Assembly (NCBI GenBank): GCA_001725945.1
Contig: LRMT01000027.1
Coordinates: forward strand, 1 to 64,000
Reading direction: 5' to 3'
Length of the DNA stretch: 64,000 nucleotides
Source: Cupriavidus sp. UYMMa02A
GTDB taxonomy: Bacteria > Pseudomonadota > Gammaproteobacteria > Burkholderiales > Burkholderiaceae
In this document: positions 1 through 11,735 of the stretch, piece after piece
Numbering within the stretch: position 1 is the stretch's first letter
Layout: the number at the start of each line of letters is the position of its first letter
Notes under the pieces: generated by a model
The model's database searches: none
What the model was told of the DNA's origin: nothing
Seen by the model: only the letters and a program-made list of their open reading frames with translations
Position numbers and translations under genes: made by a program

Positions 1-48
1 GGCGGGGCTCGCGCCGGCGGTCAGTGGGGCTTCGTGCGGGGCATTCAT
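1..48 (-). CDS. N-terminal fragment of an unidentified protein
   Basis: Only the first 16 codons lie in the window. Read leftward from an ATG at 48, they give MNAPHEAPLTAGASPA. An AGGAG-type ribosome binding site (CAGGAGTTGCCC on the minus strand) ends just before the ATG, which is why I accept the start. The stretch is too short to assign a family. It would be the next gene downstream of the acetyltransferase on the same strand, with about 70 bases between them. Confidence 0.4.
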   Translation of the reverse strand, partial: MNAPHEAPLTAGASPA

Positions 49-118
49 GGGCAACTCCTGTGGGCCTGTCTGCGAGGCCGGCGTACGGCCGGAGGGGACG
101 GGTGACTATAGCGCAGGG

Positions 119-784
119 CTAGCGCCGCCAGCACGCCGGGGTACGTGAATTCGGCACGGCAGGCCGATCAAAAATGCTCATCATGCGCGCGGTTCCATTG
201 CGCTCGCCAGGCCCGCCAGTCCAGCGTAGCACCGCGCGGCGCGTGCGGGAACGGGCGCGCGCCGGTTCAGGCGCCGCCGGGGCCGGCAGCCGGTACACCA
301 TGTCGAGCTTGTCGTGGAAGTGCGGCGCAACATACAGCGCGTCGGGCTCCAGACCGAAACGCACGAAGCCGAGTGACTCGTACAGCCGCACGGCGCCGGC
401 GCTGCCCGCGTTGACGCACAGGGTCACCTGGCGCACGCCGGGCATGGCCGCGGCGCGCTGCAGCGCCACTTCCATCAGCGCGCGGCCGAGCTTGCGGTCG
501 CGCCATGCGGGCGCGATGTACATGCCCCAGATAAAGGCCTTGTGCCGGTGCTTGCGCTTGGCTTCGCGCAGCACGCCGACCACGCCGGCCAGTTCGGCAC
601 CGTCGAAGGCGCCGAACACGGCACCGTTGTCGTTCGCGGTGAGCCGGCCGGCCACGACATCGATGGCCAGATCCTCTTCCTCTTCCAGGCTGGAGGCAAA
701 TGCCTCGGGCGCCTCGACCAGTCCGGTCAGGCGCAGGGCCTGGAAGGCGGCGGCATCGGCGGGTGTCAGCAGGCGCAGTTCCAT
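119..784 (-). CDS. GNAT-family N-acetyltransferase
   Basis: About 221 residues. The first 170 form a GNAT fold: a MELRLLTPADA start, a central WGMYIAP strand, and the acetyl-CoA binding segment WRDRKLGRALMEVAL (the R-x-x-K-x-G-R-A form of the Q/R-x-x-G-x-G/A motif), followed by LCVNAGSAGAVRLYESLGF, the usual GNAT C-terminal motif. The substrate cannot be read from sequence. I start at 784, not at an in-frame codon at 808, because AAGGAAG sits about 7 bases upstream of 784. The last 50 residues are Arg/Pro-rich and not typical of the family, so the true stop may be earlier if a base is missing here. The LysR gene ends 13 bases upstream on the same strand, so the two are probably cotranscribed. 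Confidence 0.85.
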   Translation of the reverse strand: MELRLLTPADAAAFQALRLTGLVEAPEAFASSLEEEEDLAIDVVAGRLTANDNGAVFGAFDGAELAGVVGVLREAKRKHRHKAFIWGMYIAPAWRDRKLGRALMEVALQRAAAMPGVRQVTLCVNAGSAGAVRLYESLGFVRFGLEPDALYVAPHFHDKLDMVYRLPAPAAPEPARARSRTRRAVLRWTGGPGERNGTARMMSIFDRPAVPNSRTPACWRR

Positions 785-797
785 CGCGAAATCTTCC

Positions 798-1688
798 TTA
801 CCAGTCAAGGCTCAGCAGCCAGTCGACGAAATAGCGCGCCTCGGGCTTGAGCGGTGCCTGTTCGCGCTCGACGATGTAGTAGCCGTGCGGCGACACCGAC
901 TCGACATCGAGCAGCCGCACCATCTGCCCGAGCGACAGCCAGTGCCACGCCATGCGCTGGCGCACGAGCGCCACGCCCTGGTTCGATGCAATCGCTTCGA
1001 GCATCAGGCCGATGTCGTTGAACTGCGGGCCGGTCTGCGGCTCGGGCCAGTCCAGACCGGCGGTCTCGAACCACGGCTTCCACGGCTCCAGCGGGCTGCG
1101 CAGCAGCACCAGCCCGTGCAGGTGCTCGGGTTTGGTGATCGCGCGGCCATTGACGCGCTCGTAGTACTCGCGTCCGCACGCCGGGAACACGGGTTCGACC
1201 AGCAGCTTGGTCGTCTTGAGGTCCGGGTAGCGGCCGGTGCCGTAGCGGATTTCGACGTCTGTGTCCTCGGCCTTCACGTCAAGAAACGGGATGGCCAGGT
1301 GCAGTTCGATGTCGATATGCGGATACAGCGCGCCGAACTCGGGCAGGCGCGGCACCAGGTGCTGGCGCCCGAAGGTCGGCGGGATTGCCACGCGCAGCCG
1401 CGTGCGCAGCTTGTTGTACTCGGGCCGGGCCAGCTCGTTGAGCGACTTGAGCGCGTCCTGCACGTTGCGCAGGTAGCGCGTGCCGCCCGCGGTCAGGCGC
1501 AGCGCGGCGTTCGAGCGCACGAACAGGTCTTCGCCCCAGAGCTCTTCCAGGTTCTTGATGCGGTGCGATACCGCGCTGGGCGTGACCGACAGTTCTTCGG
1601 CCGCGCGCGCGAAACTGCCCAGGCGCGCCGCGGCTTCGAAGGCGACCAGCAGGTGCAGCGGCGGGACGCGGTTGAACATTGACGCCAT
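798..1688 (-). CDS. LysR-family transcriptional regulator (GcvA-like)
   Basis: 296 residues, normal LysR length. Residues 10-65 form the winged helix-turn-helix (LLVAFEAAARLGSFARAAEE, then TPSAVSHRIKNLEE); residues 90-290 are the two-lobed inducer-binding domain. The PPLHLLVAFEAAAR opening is typical of the GcvA/AmpR branch. The gene starts 5 bases after the stop of the FAD oxidase and ends 13 bases before the acetyltransferase, so it sits inside a same-strand cluster instead of being divergent from its target as most LysR genes are. Target and inducer are unknown; control of the adjacent lactate-type oxidase is only an inference. The frame is intact. Confidence 0.9.
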   Translation of the reverse strand: MASMFNRVPPLHLLVAFEAAARLGSFARAAEELSVTPSAVSHRIKNLEELWGEDLFVRSNAALRLTAGGTRYLRNVQDALKSLNELARPEYNKLRTRLRVAIPPTFGRQHLVPRLPEFGALYPHIDIELHLAIPFLDVKAEDTDVEIRYGTGRYPDLKTTKLLVEPVFPACGREYYERVNGRAITKPEHLHGLVLLRSPLEPWKPWFETAGLDWPEPQTGPQFNDIGLMLEAIASNQGVALVRQRMAWHWLSLGQMVRLLDVESVSPHGYYIVEREQAPLKPEARYFVDWLLSLDW

Positions 1689-1693
1689 CCTGC

Positions 1694-3122
1694 TCAGCCG
1701 GCCGGGCCGCGCACGGAGCGGAAGATCTTGCCCGGGTTCAGGATGCCGTTCGGATCGAGCGCGTGCTTGATCACGCGCATCAGGTCCAGCGCGTCCTCCC
1801 CGTGCTCGTGGACGAGGAAATCCATCTTGTGCAGGCCGACGCCGTGCTCACCGGTGCAGGTGCCGCCCATCGCCAGCGCACGCTCGACGATGCGGCGGTT
1901 GATTTCCTCGGCCTCGGCCATTTCTTCGGGCTTGTCGGGGTCGACCAGGATCGCCACGTGGAAATTGCCGTCGCCGACATGGCCGACGATCGGGCAGGGC
2001 AGCGACGAGGCGACGAGGTCTTTCTCGGTCTCGGCCACGCAATCGGCCAGGCGCGAGATCGGCACGCACACGTCGGTGGTCACCGCGCGGCAGCCGGGCT
2101 TGAGCTGCAGCATCGCGAAGTACGCGGTATGGCGCGCATTCCACAGCCGGCTGCGATCCTCGGGCCGCGTGGCCCATTCGAAATCCTGGCCGCCGTGCTC
2201 GGCGGTGATCTGCTGCACGGTCTCGGCCTGCTCGCGCACGCCGGCCTCGGTGCCGTGGAACTCGAAGAACAGGTGCGGCATTTCCGGCAGCGTCAGGTTG
2301 TCGTGCCGGTTGATCGCGCGGATAGCCAGCGCATCGACAAACTCGACGCGTGCGATCGGCACGCCGAGCTGGATGGTCTGGATCACGGCCTGTACGGCGC
2401 TGCTCATGCTCGGGAACGCGCACACCGCGGCGGAAATCGCCTCCGGCTGCGGGTACAGGCGCACGGTCACCTCGGTGATGATGCCGAGCGTGCCTTCGCT
2501 GCCGACGAACAGGCGCGTCAGGTCATAGCCCGCCGACGACTTGCGTGCGTGCGTGCCGGTGCGGATCACGCGCCCATCGGCGGTGACCACGGTCAGCGCC
2601 AGCACGTTTCGCGCATGGTGCCGTAGCGCACCGCGTTGGTCCCGGACGCCGCGTCGCGCACATGCCGCCCAGCGACGCATCCGCGCCCGGGTCGATCGGG
2701 AAGAACAGGCCCGTGTCCTTGATTTCCTGATTGAGCTGCTTGCGCGTGACGCCTGGCTGCACGGTCACGGTCAGGTCTTCGGGCTGGATTGCCAGCACCT
2801 TGTTCATCTGGGACAGATCGAGGCTGATGCCGCCGGCCACGGCCAGCAGATGTCCTTCGAGCGAGGAGCCCGCGCCATAGGGAATCAGCGGCACGCCGTG
2901 CTCATTGCACAGGCGCGCGACTTCGGCGACTTCCTCTGTGCTGTGCGCGAACACCACGCCATCCGGCAGCGCCGGCGGGAATGGCGATTCGTCGCGGCCA
3001 TGGTGCTCGCAGACGCCGGCGGAGGTCGAGAAGCGGTCGCCGAAACGCGCCTGCAGCGCGTCCCGCAGGGCGGCAGGCAATGGGCGACGTGCCAGGGCAG
3101 CGTGTGGCGTGGGGTGGTTCAT
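1694..3122 (-). CDS. FAD-binding oxidase, D-lactate dehydrogenase (cytochrome) type; two frame breaks
   Basis: Corrected length is about 476 residues, matching the GlcD/Dld/LDHD family. The N-terminal half is a PCMH-type FAD domain (IPYGAGSSLEGH, PGADASLGGMCAT, SSAGYDLTRLFVGSEGTLGI). The C-terminal half is FAD-oxidase_C with the metal-binding HVGDGNFH motif and GEHGVGLHK. It probably oxidises D-lactate or a similar 2-hydroxy acid and passes electrons to a membrane acceptor; the exact substrate is not determined. Two single-base losses, near 2648 (GGGCG read as GGCG) and near 2606, shift the frame; between them the protein should read RASGTNAVRYGTMRENV. The gene leads the FAD oxidase-LysR-GNAT cluster. 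I treat it as intact in the cell. Confidence 0.85.
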
Positions 3123-3372
3123 GCAGGTCTCCGGCGGGTCGCTGCGCTATGCGGCAGGCTTGCGGCGCGTCGGCGGGTGTCGGCGGCGTCGGCGACGGAA
3201 GGGGCGCGACCCGGTTGTGATTGGGGGTATAGCGCCATTCTACGCCGCGCGGCGCTGATGCACCCCCGCCGGCCGGCGGGCCGGCACGGGGATCATGGTG
3301 CGAATCCGTCCGCGCGCGGCCCAAAGGGCGCCATAATGCGCGCCATCACAGAGACTTCCAGAGGAGACCGGC

Positions 3373-3948
3373 ATGGGCCACCGCCTGTCCAAGATTGCCA
3401 CCCGCACCGGCGACGCCGGTACCACCGGCCTGGGCGATGGCAGCCGCACGGGCAAGGACAGCCTGCGTATCGCCGCCATCGGCGACGTGGATGAACTCAA
3501 TTCCCAGATCGGCGTGCTGCTCACCGAAGCTGTTCCGGACGACGTGCGCGAGGCGCTGCTGCATATCCAGCATGACCTGTTCGACCTCGGTGGCGAGCTT
3601 TCCATTCCTGGCTACACCTTGGTGAAGACCGAACAGGTGGCGCAGCTCGACGCATGGCTCGACCACTACAACGCTGGTCTGCCGCGCCTGGCCGAATTCA
3701 TCCTGCCCGGTGGCAGCCGCACCGCGGCGCTCGCCCATGTTTGCCGCACGGTCTGCCGGCGCGCGGAACGCGCGCTGGTGGCGCTGGGCGCGATCGAAGC
3801 GCTCAATGAGGCACCGCGCCAGTACCTTAACCGCCTGTCCGACCTGATGTTCGTGCTGGCGCGGGTGCTCAACCGCGCGGGCGGCGGCAGCGATGTGCTG
3901 TGGCAGCGGGGGCGGGATACGGCCAATGGTTCCGATAAAGGTGCTTAA
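3373..3948 (+). CDS. Cob(I)alamin adenosyltransferase, PduO type
   Basis: 191 residues. It transfers the adenosyl group of ATP to cob(I)alamin to make adenosylcobalamin. Diagnostic PduO-type motifs are present: TRTGDAGTTGLGDGSR near the N-terminus (ATP loop), DVDELNSQIG, and the C-terminal RAERALVAL...QYLNRLSDLMFVLAR. An AGAGGAGAC ribosome site at 3359-3367 supports the ATG at 3373. The gene is divergent from the FAD oxidase and lies upstream of dnaK on the same strand, where some relatives carry grpE. The frame is intact. CobO-type enzymes are unrelated in sequence, so the type assignment is firm. Confidence 0.93.
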   Translation: MGHRLSKIATRTGDAGTTGLGDGSRTGKDSLRIAAIGDVDELNSQIGVLLTEAVPDDVREALLHIQHDLFDLGGELSIPGYTLVKTEQVAQLDAWLDHYNAGLPRLAEFILPGGSRTAALAHVCRTVCRRAERALVALGAIEALNEAPRQYLNRLSDLMFVLARVLNRAGGGSDVLWQRGRDTANGSDKGA

Positions 3949-4031
3949 TAGGTTGCTTATTTGCCTTGGCGGCCCCATCGCACGGCCCGGCGCTGTGCCG
4001 CGCTCAAGCCCGGCCATGGGCGTGCCGTTGA

Positions 4032-6101
<2,070 letters not shown>

Positions 6102-6108
6102 TCGGGAA

Positions 6109-6142
6109 GGGCGGCGGCGCGGGCATGCGCCGGCGCCGCCCC
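6109..6142. terminator. GC-rich hairpin between dnaK and dnaJ
   Basis: GGCGGCGGCGC and GCGCCGGCGCCGCC flank a short loop just after the dnaK stop codon. No T-run follows, so it is more likely an mRNA-stabilising or partly attenuating element inside the dnaK-dnaJ transcript than a full terminator. Confidence 0.35.
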
Positions 6143-6267
6143 TGTCCCGACGCGGGCGATGGACATCGGACTCAGCGGGAAACCGCCGTCGGATGCTCGC
6201 TCGGCTTTTTTGCTATTCGCCCCGAACCGTGTCCTGACGGTTCCGGGCCATCAGGTAATGAGCCACC

Positions 6268-7406
6268 ATGGCAAAACGTGACTACTACGAAGTGCTCGGG
6301 GTAGGCAAGAACGCGAGCGAAGACGAAATCAAGAAGGCCTATCGCAAGCTCGCGATGAAATACCACCCGGACCGCAATCCGGACAGCAAGGAGTCCGAGG
6401 AAAAATTCAAGGAGGCCAAAGAGGCCTACGAGATGCTTTCCGACGCCGAGAAGAAGGCGGCCTACGACCAGTATGGCCATGCGGCGTGGATCCCAACATG
6501 GCAGGCGGCTTCGGCGGCGGCCAGGGCTACGGCGGCTTTGCCGAGGCCTTCGGCGACATCTTTGGCGATATCTTCGGCCAGCAGCAGGCCGGTGGCCGCC
6601 GCGGTGGCGGCGGCCCGCAGGCCTATCGCGGCGCCGACCTGCGCTACAGCATGGAGATCTCGCTGGAGCAGGCCGCGCATGGCCACGAGGCGCAGATCCG
6701 CGTGCCGCACTGGGACGATTGCGACCACTGCCACGGCAATGGCGCGGAGCCCGGCTCGAGCGTGGAAACCTGCCCGACCTGCCACGGCGCCGGCCAGGTG
6801 CGCGTGTCGCAGGGCTTCTTCACGATGCAGCAGACCTGCCCGAAGTGCCACGGCAGCGGCAAGTTCATCCCGAAGCCGTGCACCAAGTGCCACGGCCAGG
6901 GCAAACTGAAGTCGCAGAAGACGCTGGAAGTGAAGATCCCGGCCGGCATCGACGAAGGCATGCGCATCCGCTCGTCCGGCAATGGCGAGCCGGGCATCAA
7001 CGGCGGGCCGCCGGGCGACCTGTATGTGGAAGTCCACATCAAGCAGCACTCGGTATTCGAGCGCGACGGCGACGACCTGCACTGCCAGATGCCGATTTCC
7101 TTCGCCACGGCGGCGCTGGGCGGTGACCTGGAAGTGCCGACGCTGAACGGCAAGGCCACCTTCCCGGTGCCCGAAGCCACCCAGTCGGGCAAGACCTTCC
7201 GCCTGCGCGGCAAGGGCATCAAGGGCGTGCGCTCGGGCTATCCGGGCGACCTCTACGTGCATGTGAACGTGGAGACGCCGGTCAAGCTGACCGAGGCGCA
7301 GAGGGACATGCTGCGCCAGTTCGACCGCTCGGTGCACGAAGGCGGCTCGCGCCACAGTCCGCAGGAGCAGTCGTGGCTGGACAAGGTGAAGAGCTTCTTC
7401 AGCTAA
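6268..7406 (+). CDS. dnaJ: Chaperone DnaJ (Hsp40); one frame break
   Basis: Corrected length is about 379 residues. This is the DnaK cochaperone. Domains in order: J domain (1-70) with the HPD triad in [10 protein letters not shown]; a Gly/Phe-rich linker; a zinc-finger region with four C-x-x-C-x-G-x-G repeats ([32 protein letters not shown]); and the C-terminal substrate-binding domain. One G is missing near 6483, where GCGGGCGTGG reads GCGGCGTGG, separating the J domain from the rest; corrected sequence reads [15 protein letters not shown]. It lies downstream of dnaK on the same strand and ends at a strong terminator, so dnaK-dnaJ form a heat-shock operon. Confidence 0.96.
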
Positions 7407-7424
7407 GCCAACCCCGCAAGACCG

Positions 7425-7457
7425 ACCGCCACGCAAACGCGTGGCCGGTTTGTTTTT
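7425..7457 (+). terminator. Rho-independent terminator after dnaJ
   Basis: The stem ACCG-CCACGC pairs with GCGTGG-c-CGGT around an AAAC loop and is followed by TTTGTTTTT. It lies 19 bases after the dnaJ stop codon and closes the dnaK-dnaJ unit. Confidence 0.85.
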
Positions 7458-7520
7458 GTGCCCGCAATACGGGCCGGCAGCGCATAATGCAGGCGCTGTG
7501 CATTTTTCCGCCTTCCTGTC

Positions 7521-9380
7521 GTGCCTCCCTCGCTTTCCTGCCCCGATCCCCAACCGTTCGTGCTGCTCGACGATGCGACTGCACCGCCCGGTGAAGCGAT
7601 GTCTCGTCTGTACACAGGCCTGGTCCGCGAAGACCTGCTTGTGGCCGGCAGCGATGTCGCGCAATTCGACGCCTTGCTGGCCGAAGGCTGGCGCCGCGGC
7701 TGGTACGCGACGCTGTTCGCGCCTTATGAATTCGGCGGCGCGCTGGTCGGAGCACCGGCACGCACGGGCAACAGGCTGCCATTCCATGACGGCGCCGTGC
7801 GCCTGCTCTGGTTCCGCGAGATGCAGCGGCTCGACCGCGATGCCGTAAGCGCCTGGCTGCCGGCGCGACGCGCAGGCGCCGCCGGGCTGATGGATGTCAC
7901 GGCCGATACCCCGCGCGATGCCTTCGATACCGCCATCGCCCGCATCCACGCATGGATCGAAGCCGGCGATACCTACCAGGTCAATTTCACGCAGCGGCTC
8001 GCGTTCTCGGCCTTCGGCGACCCGCGCGCGCTCTATGCCGCGCTGCGCGCCGCGCAGCCCGTGCCGTACGGCGTGCTGGCCTGCCTGCCGGGCGATGCCT
8101 GGGTGCTGTCGCTATCGCCCGAGCTGTTCGTGCGGCACGACGGCGATGGCCGCTTGCTCACGCGCCCGATGAAAGGCACCGCGCCGCTTTCCGGCGATCC
8201 GATAAAGGACGCGCAGGCCGCCGCCGCGCTGGCCGCCGATGCCAAGAATCGCGCCGAGAACGTGATGATCGTGGACCTGCTGCGCAATGACCTTGGCCGT
8301 ATCGCGCAGCCGGGCAGCGTGACCGTGCCCGATCGCTTCGTCGTGCAGCCGTTCGGCGCCGTGCTGCAGATGACGTCGACCGTCACGGCAACCGCGCGCG
8401 CGCAGACGCGCTTCGGCGAGTTGTTCGGCGCACTGTTTCCGTGTGGTTCGATCACGGGCGCACCCAAGCGGCGCACCATGGAGATCATTGCCGAACTCGA
8501 ATCCGCACCACGCGGGCTCTACACAGGGGCGATCGGCTGGCTGGATGCGCCGGCCACCGATGACGGCCTGTGCCGCTTCGCCATGTCGGTGGCCATTCGC
8601 ACGCTGGTGCTGTCGCCGCGAATGGAGCACGGCTTGCGTGCCGGCGAGATGGGCGTGGGTGGCGGCATCGTGCATGACAGCGTGGCGGCGGAAGAGTTTG
8701 CCGAATGCGGCTGGAAGGCGCGCTTCCTCACGCGCCATGATCCGGGCTTTACGCTGTTCGAGACCATGCGCGTCGAGGACGGCCACTGCCTCCGGCTCGA
8801 CCGACACCTGGCACGGTTGGATTCGTCATGCGCGGCGCTCGGGTTTGCCCTCCACGGTCCGGCGGCCATGGCCGCATTGAAAGCCGAGGCCGTGCGCCTG
8901 GGTGCCGGAAACTGGCGCCTGCGCATGAGCGTGGACAAGCATGGCAAGCTGGCGTTTGCCAGCGGCGCGCTGCAGCCGCTGCCGGAAGCGACGGTCGGGC
9001 TTGACACCGCCACCGAGCCGCTGCCCGATGCCGACCCGCTGCGCCGGCACAAGACCAGCGTGCGAGCGGTCTACGATGCCGGCTGGCAGGCTGCGGAACG
9101 TGCGGGCTGCTTCGATCGCCTGTTCTTCAACACCCGCGGTGAATTGCTGGAAGGCGGCCGCAGCTCGGTCTTCGTCAAGGTCGATGGCGAGTGGCTGACG
9201 CCGCCGCTGGCGGCAGATATCCTGCCCGGCGTGATGCGGGCGGTGGTGCTTGAGGAGGGCGACGCATGGCTCGACGGTCCAGTTCGCGAGGCAGTCGTGA
9301 CACGCGCGATGCTGATGCGTGCCGACGCCGTGGTGGTGGTCAATTCGCTGCGCGGGGTGATGCGGGCGGTGTTGCGGTAG
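7521..9380 (+). CDS. pabB: Fused aminodeoxychorismate synthase component I and aminodeoxychorismate lyase
   Basis: 619 residues in two enzymes. Residues 1-390 are the chorismate-binding domain of PabB (DTYQVNFTQRL, RPMKGTAP, ENVMIVDLLRNDLGRIA, CGSITGAPKRRTME and GGGIV), which adds ammonia from PabA to chorismate. Residues 400-619 are a PLP-dependent fold-type IV lyase of the PabC/IlvE kind (GFTLFETMRVEDG, FFNTRGELLEGGRSSVFV), which releases pyruvate to leave 4-aminobenzoate for folate. folK, a later folate gene, is 3 kb away. The start is taken as GTG at 7521, with no strong ribosome site visible; the ATG at 7599 is a less likely alternative because it would cut into the domain. The frame is intact. 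Confidence 0.9.
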   Translation: MPPSLSCPDPQPFVLLDDATAPPGEAMSRLYTGLVREDLLVAGSDVAQFDALLAEGWRRGWYATLFAPYEFGGALVGAPARTGNRLPFHDGAVRLLWFREMQRLDRDAVSAWLPARRAGAAGLMDVTADTPRDAFDTAIARIHAWIEAGDTYQVNFTQRLAFSAFGDPRALYAALRAAQPVPYGVLACLPGDAWVLSLSPELFVRHDGDGRLLTRPMKGTAPLSGDPIKDAQAAAALAADAKNRAENVMIVDLLRNDLGRIAQPGSVTVPDRFVVQPFGAVLQMTSTVTATARAQTRFGELFGALFPCGSITGAPKRRTMEIIAELESAPRGLYTGAIGWLDAPATDDGLCRFAMSVAIRTLVLSPRMEHGLRAGEMGVGGGIVHDSVAAEEFAECGWKARFLTRHDPGFTLFETMRVEDGHCLRLDRHLARLDSSCAALGFALHGPAAMAALKAEAVRLGAGNWRLRMSVDKHGKLAFASGALQPLPEATVGLDTATEPLPDADPLRRHKTSVRAVYDAGWQAAERAGCFDRLFFNTRGELLEGGRSSVFVKVDGEWLTPPLAADILPGVMRAVVLEEGDAWLDGPVREAVVTRAMLMRADAVVVVNSLRGVMRAVLR

Positions 9381-9440
9381 TAGTGGATCGGGCGTTGTCG
9401 GCTCTGCCGTATCCATCACCAACACCGCATGAACTACCCC

Positions 9441-10123
9441 CTACCGGTGCTCCGTATCCAGAACCCCATCCCCCAGCTTCCACCGCACGACGCCAGGCAG
9501 ATTGATCAGCTCGCGGTCGTGGCAGATCATCACCACCGTGCGGCCTTCATCGGCCAGTTCGCGCACCAGCGCAATGACCTGTTCGCGCGCCTGGCGTCCA
9601 GGCTTGAGGTGGGCTCGTCCAGCAGCATCAGGTCCGGCTCCAGCACCTTGCGCGCGCGAGCGCCACGCGCTGGATTTCGCCGCCGGACAGGCGCTCGGGC
9701 GCGGTGTCCTGCAGGTGCGCGACGCCGGCCCAGGCCAGCGCCTCGTCCGTGCGGCGCACGATCTCGTGGCGCGCCACGCCGCGTACGCGCAGGCCGTAGG
9801 CGATGTTCTCGCGTACGGACGTGCGAAACAGGTAAGGGTGCTGGTGCAGATAGGCAATGCGCTCGCGCAGTTCGCGGGGCAGCGGGTCCAGCGGCGCGCT
9901 GCGCGCCGCTGCATGGTCGTCGGTCCAATGCACGGTGCGCCCGGTGCGGGCTCCAGCCCTGCCACCATGCGCAGCAGCGTGGTCTTGCCCGCGCCGTTCT
10001 GCCCCGTCAGCACAATGGCCGTCGCGCGCGGGAATACCAGTTCGCCGATGTCGAACAGGCGGCGCGCGCCGATGCTGCGCGAAAGGCGTGCACGGTCAGC
10101 AATGGTGCAGAGGACGCGTTCAT
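9441..10123 (-). CDS. ABC transporter ATP-binding subunit, tungstate/molybdate (TupC) type; about four frame breaks
   Basis: Corrected length is about 228 residues. The ATPase has Walker A (GQNGAGKTT), a Q-loop region, the ABC signature LSGGEIQRVALARA, Walker B (LMLLDEPTSSLD) and the H-loop (VMICHD). The ATG at 10123 overlaps the permease stop by 4 bases (ATGA), so the two are translationally coupled. Missing bases fall near 10090, 9940 (GGGGCG read as GGGCG), 9652 and 9593 (GGGCG read as GGCG on the plus strand). The permease partner is of the TupB kind, which is the reason for the substrate suggestion; no substrate-binding TupA gene lies nearby. Four breaks in one gene would fit decay, but they match the window-wide error pattern. 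Confidence 0.75.
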
Positions 10124-10816
10124 CGGCGGAATCCTCCGGCGCCCTGCAGCCAGGCCAGCGCAATGTTCACGAGCAGCGCCAGCGCCACCAGCACGATCCC
10201 GAGCGCAATGCCCTGCGCGAATTCGCCCTTGCTGGTTTCCAGCGCGATCGCCGTGGTGATCGTGCGCGTGGAGCCCTCGATATTGCCGCCGATCATCAGC
10301 GCCGAGCCGACCTCGGCAATGACGCGGCCGAAGCCGGCAACGATGGCTGCCATCAGCCCGAAGCGCAGTTCCCGGATGACAGTCAGGAAGGTGCGCCACT
10401 GCCCGGCGCAAGCACGCGCGCGGTTTCCCGCAGGCGCGGGTCGGCGCCCTGCAGCGTGGACAGCGAAACGCGAGGATCACCGGAAAGCCGATCACGGCCT
10501 GGCCAAGCACCATGCCGGCCGGCGTGAACAGCAGCGCAAAGCTGCCGAGCGGACCTTGCCGCGTCAGCAGCAGGTAGAGGATGAGCCCGACCAGCACGGT
10601 CGGAAACGAGAGGAACGCCTGCGCCACCACCACGACCGCGCGGCGGCCCGGGAACTGGTGCGTGGCGATCAGCCACGCCGCGCCCACCGCGGGCACCATG
10701 GCAATGGCCAGGCCCAGCACCGCCACCATCAGCGAAGTCCAGACAATGAACCAGAGCGCCGCGTCGCCGCTGGCGAGCAGGCGGAACGCGGCCAGGGTGG
10801 CGTTGCCGATCTCCAC
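10120..10816 (-). CDS. ABC transporter permease, tungstate (TupB) type; two frame breaks
   Basis: Corrected length is about 232 residues. It is an integral membrane protein of the CysTW/ModB-like class with several hydrophobic segments (LWFIVWTSLMVAVLGLAIAM and VLVGLILYLLL). The EAA-type cytoplasmic loop is followed by GFGRVIAEVGSALMIGGNIEG, which is characteristic of TupB and related tungstate/molybdate permeases. The start is GTG at 10816, 3 bases after the panB stop, so it is probably read from the panB transcript. Bases are missing near 10470 and 10407 (GGCG read as GCG); corrected sequence between them reads LSTLQGADPRLRETARVL. The exact anion is inference. Confidence 0.72.
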
Positions 10817-10819
10817 CGC

Positions 10820-11641
10820 TCAGGCGGAGAAGGTGTGCTCTGCTGCCGGGAAACTTCCATCCTTCACGGCGGCCACGTAGGCGCGGATCGCGCCTTCGAT
10901 CGTGGTCTGGCCGTCCATGAAGTTGCGCACGAACTTGGCCTTGCGCCCCGGGTAGACGTTGATCATGTCCTGTAGCACCAGGACCTGGCCGGAGCAGTCG
11001 GCGCCAGCGCCGATGCCGATGGTCGGTACCTTGAGTTGCTGCGTGATCTCGCCGGCCAGCGTCGCCGGAACGGCTTCCATCAGCACGATCTGCGCGCCCG
11101 CGGCTTGCAGCGCGAGTGCGTCGCGCTTGAGCTGGGCCGCGCCTTCATCGGTCTTGCCCTGCACCTTGAAGCCGCCAAATGCATGGACGGACTGCGGGGT
11201 CAGGCCGATATGGGCGCACACCGGGATGCTGCGCTCGACCAGGAATTTCACGGTCGGCGCGAGCCAGTCGCCGCCTTCGAGCTTGACCATGTGCGCGCCC
11301 GCACGCATCAGCGTGACCGCGCTGGCGAAGGCCATTTCCGGCGTGCCGTAGGTGCCGAAGGGCAGGTCGGTCACCAGCAGCGCGGTCTGGTTGGCGCGCG
11401 CCACGCATTCGGTGTGGTAGGCCATGTGCTTGAGCGTCACGGGCAGCGTGGTCTGCTGGCCCTGCATCACGTTGCCGAGAGAATCGCCGACCAGGATGAC
11501 CTCCACGCCGCAGTAGTCCAGCAATGCGGCGAAGCTGGAGTCGTAGGCGGTCAGCATGGCGATCTTTTCACCGGCATCGCGCATGGCCTGCAGACTGGTG
11601 ACGGTGACGGTCTTGCGGGAAGGATCGAGGAGGTAGCTCAT
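10820..11641 (-). CDS. panB: 3-methyl-2-oxobutanoate hydroxymethyltransferase
   Basis: 273 residues, full length and in frame. It makes ketopantoate from 2-oxoisovalerate and methylene-tetrahydrofolate, the first committed step to pantothenate and coenzyme A. Family motifs include [26 protein letters not shown] (metal-binding Asp), VKLEGG and [19 protein letters not shown]. It sits between a deoxynucleoside kinase gene and the transporter genes on the same strand. coaBC, a later CoA step, is also in this window at 42-43 kb. Confidence 0.97.
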   Translation of the reverse strand: MSYLLDPSRKTVTVTSLQAMRDAGEKIAMLTAYDSSFAALLDYCGVEVILVGDSLGNVMQGQQTTLPVTLKHMAYHTECVARANQTALLVTDLPFGTYGTPEMAFASAVTLMRAGAHMVKLEGGDWLAPTVKFLVERSIPVCAHIGLTPQSVHAFGGFKVQGKTDEGAAQLKRDALALQAAGAQIVLMEAVPATLAGEITQQLKVPTIGIGAGADCSGQVLVLQDMINVYPGRKAKFVRNFMDGQTTIEGAIRAYVAAVKDGSFPAAEHTFSA

Positions 11642-11735
11642 GGCAGTGACGAGTCAGGAGAGGGCGCTCGGCGTTGGTCTGTCCGGCGCGGCTGTCGTTA
11701 TGGTTGTGTGCCGTCGCGGGCAAGCCCGCAGGCGG

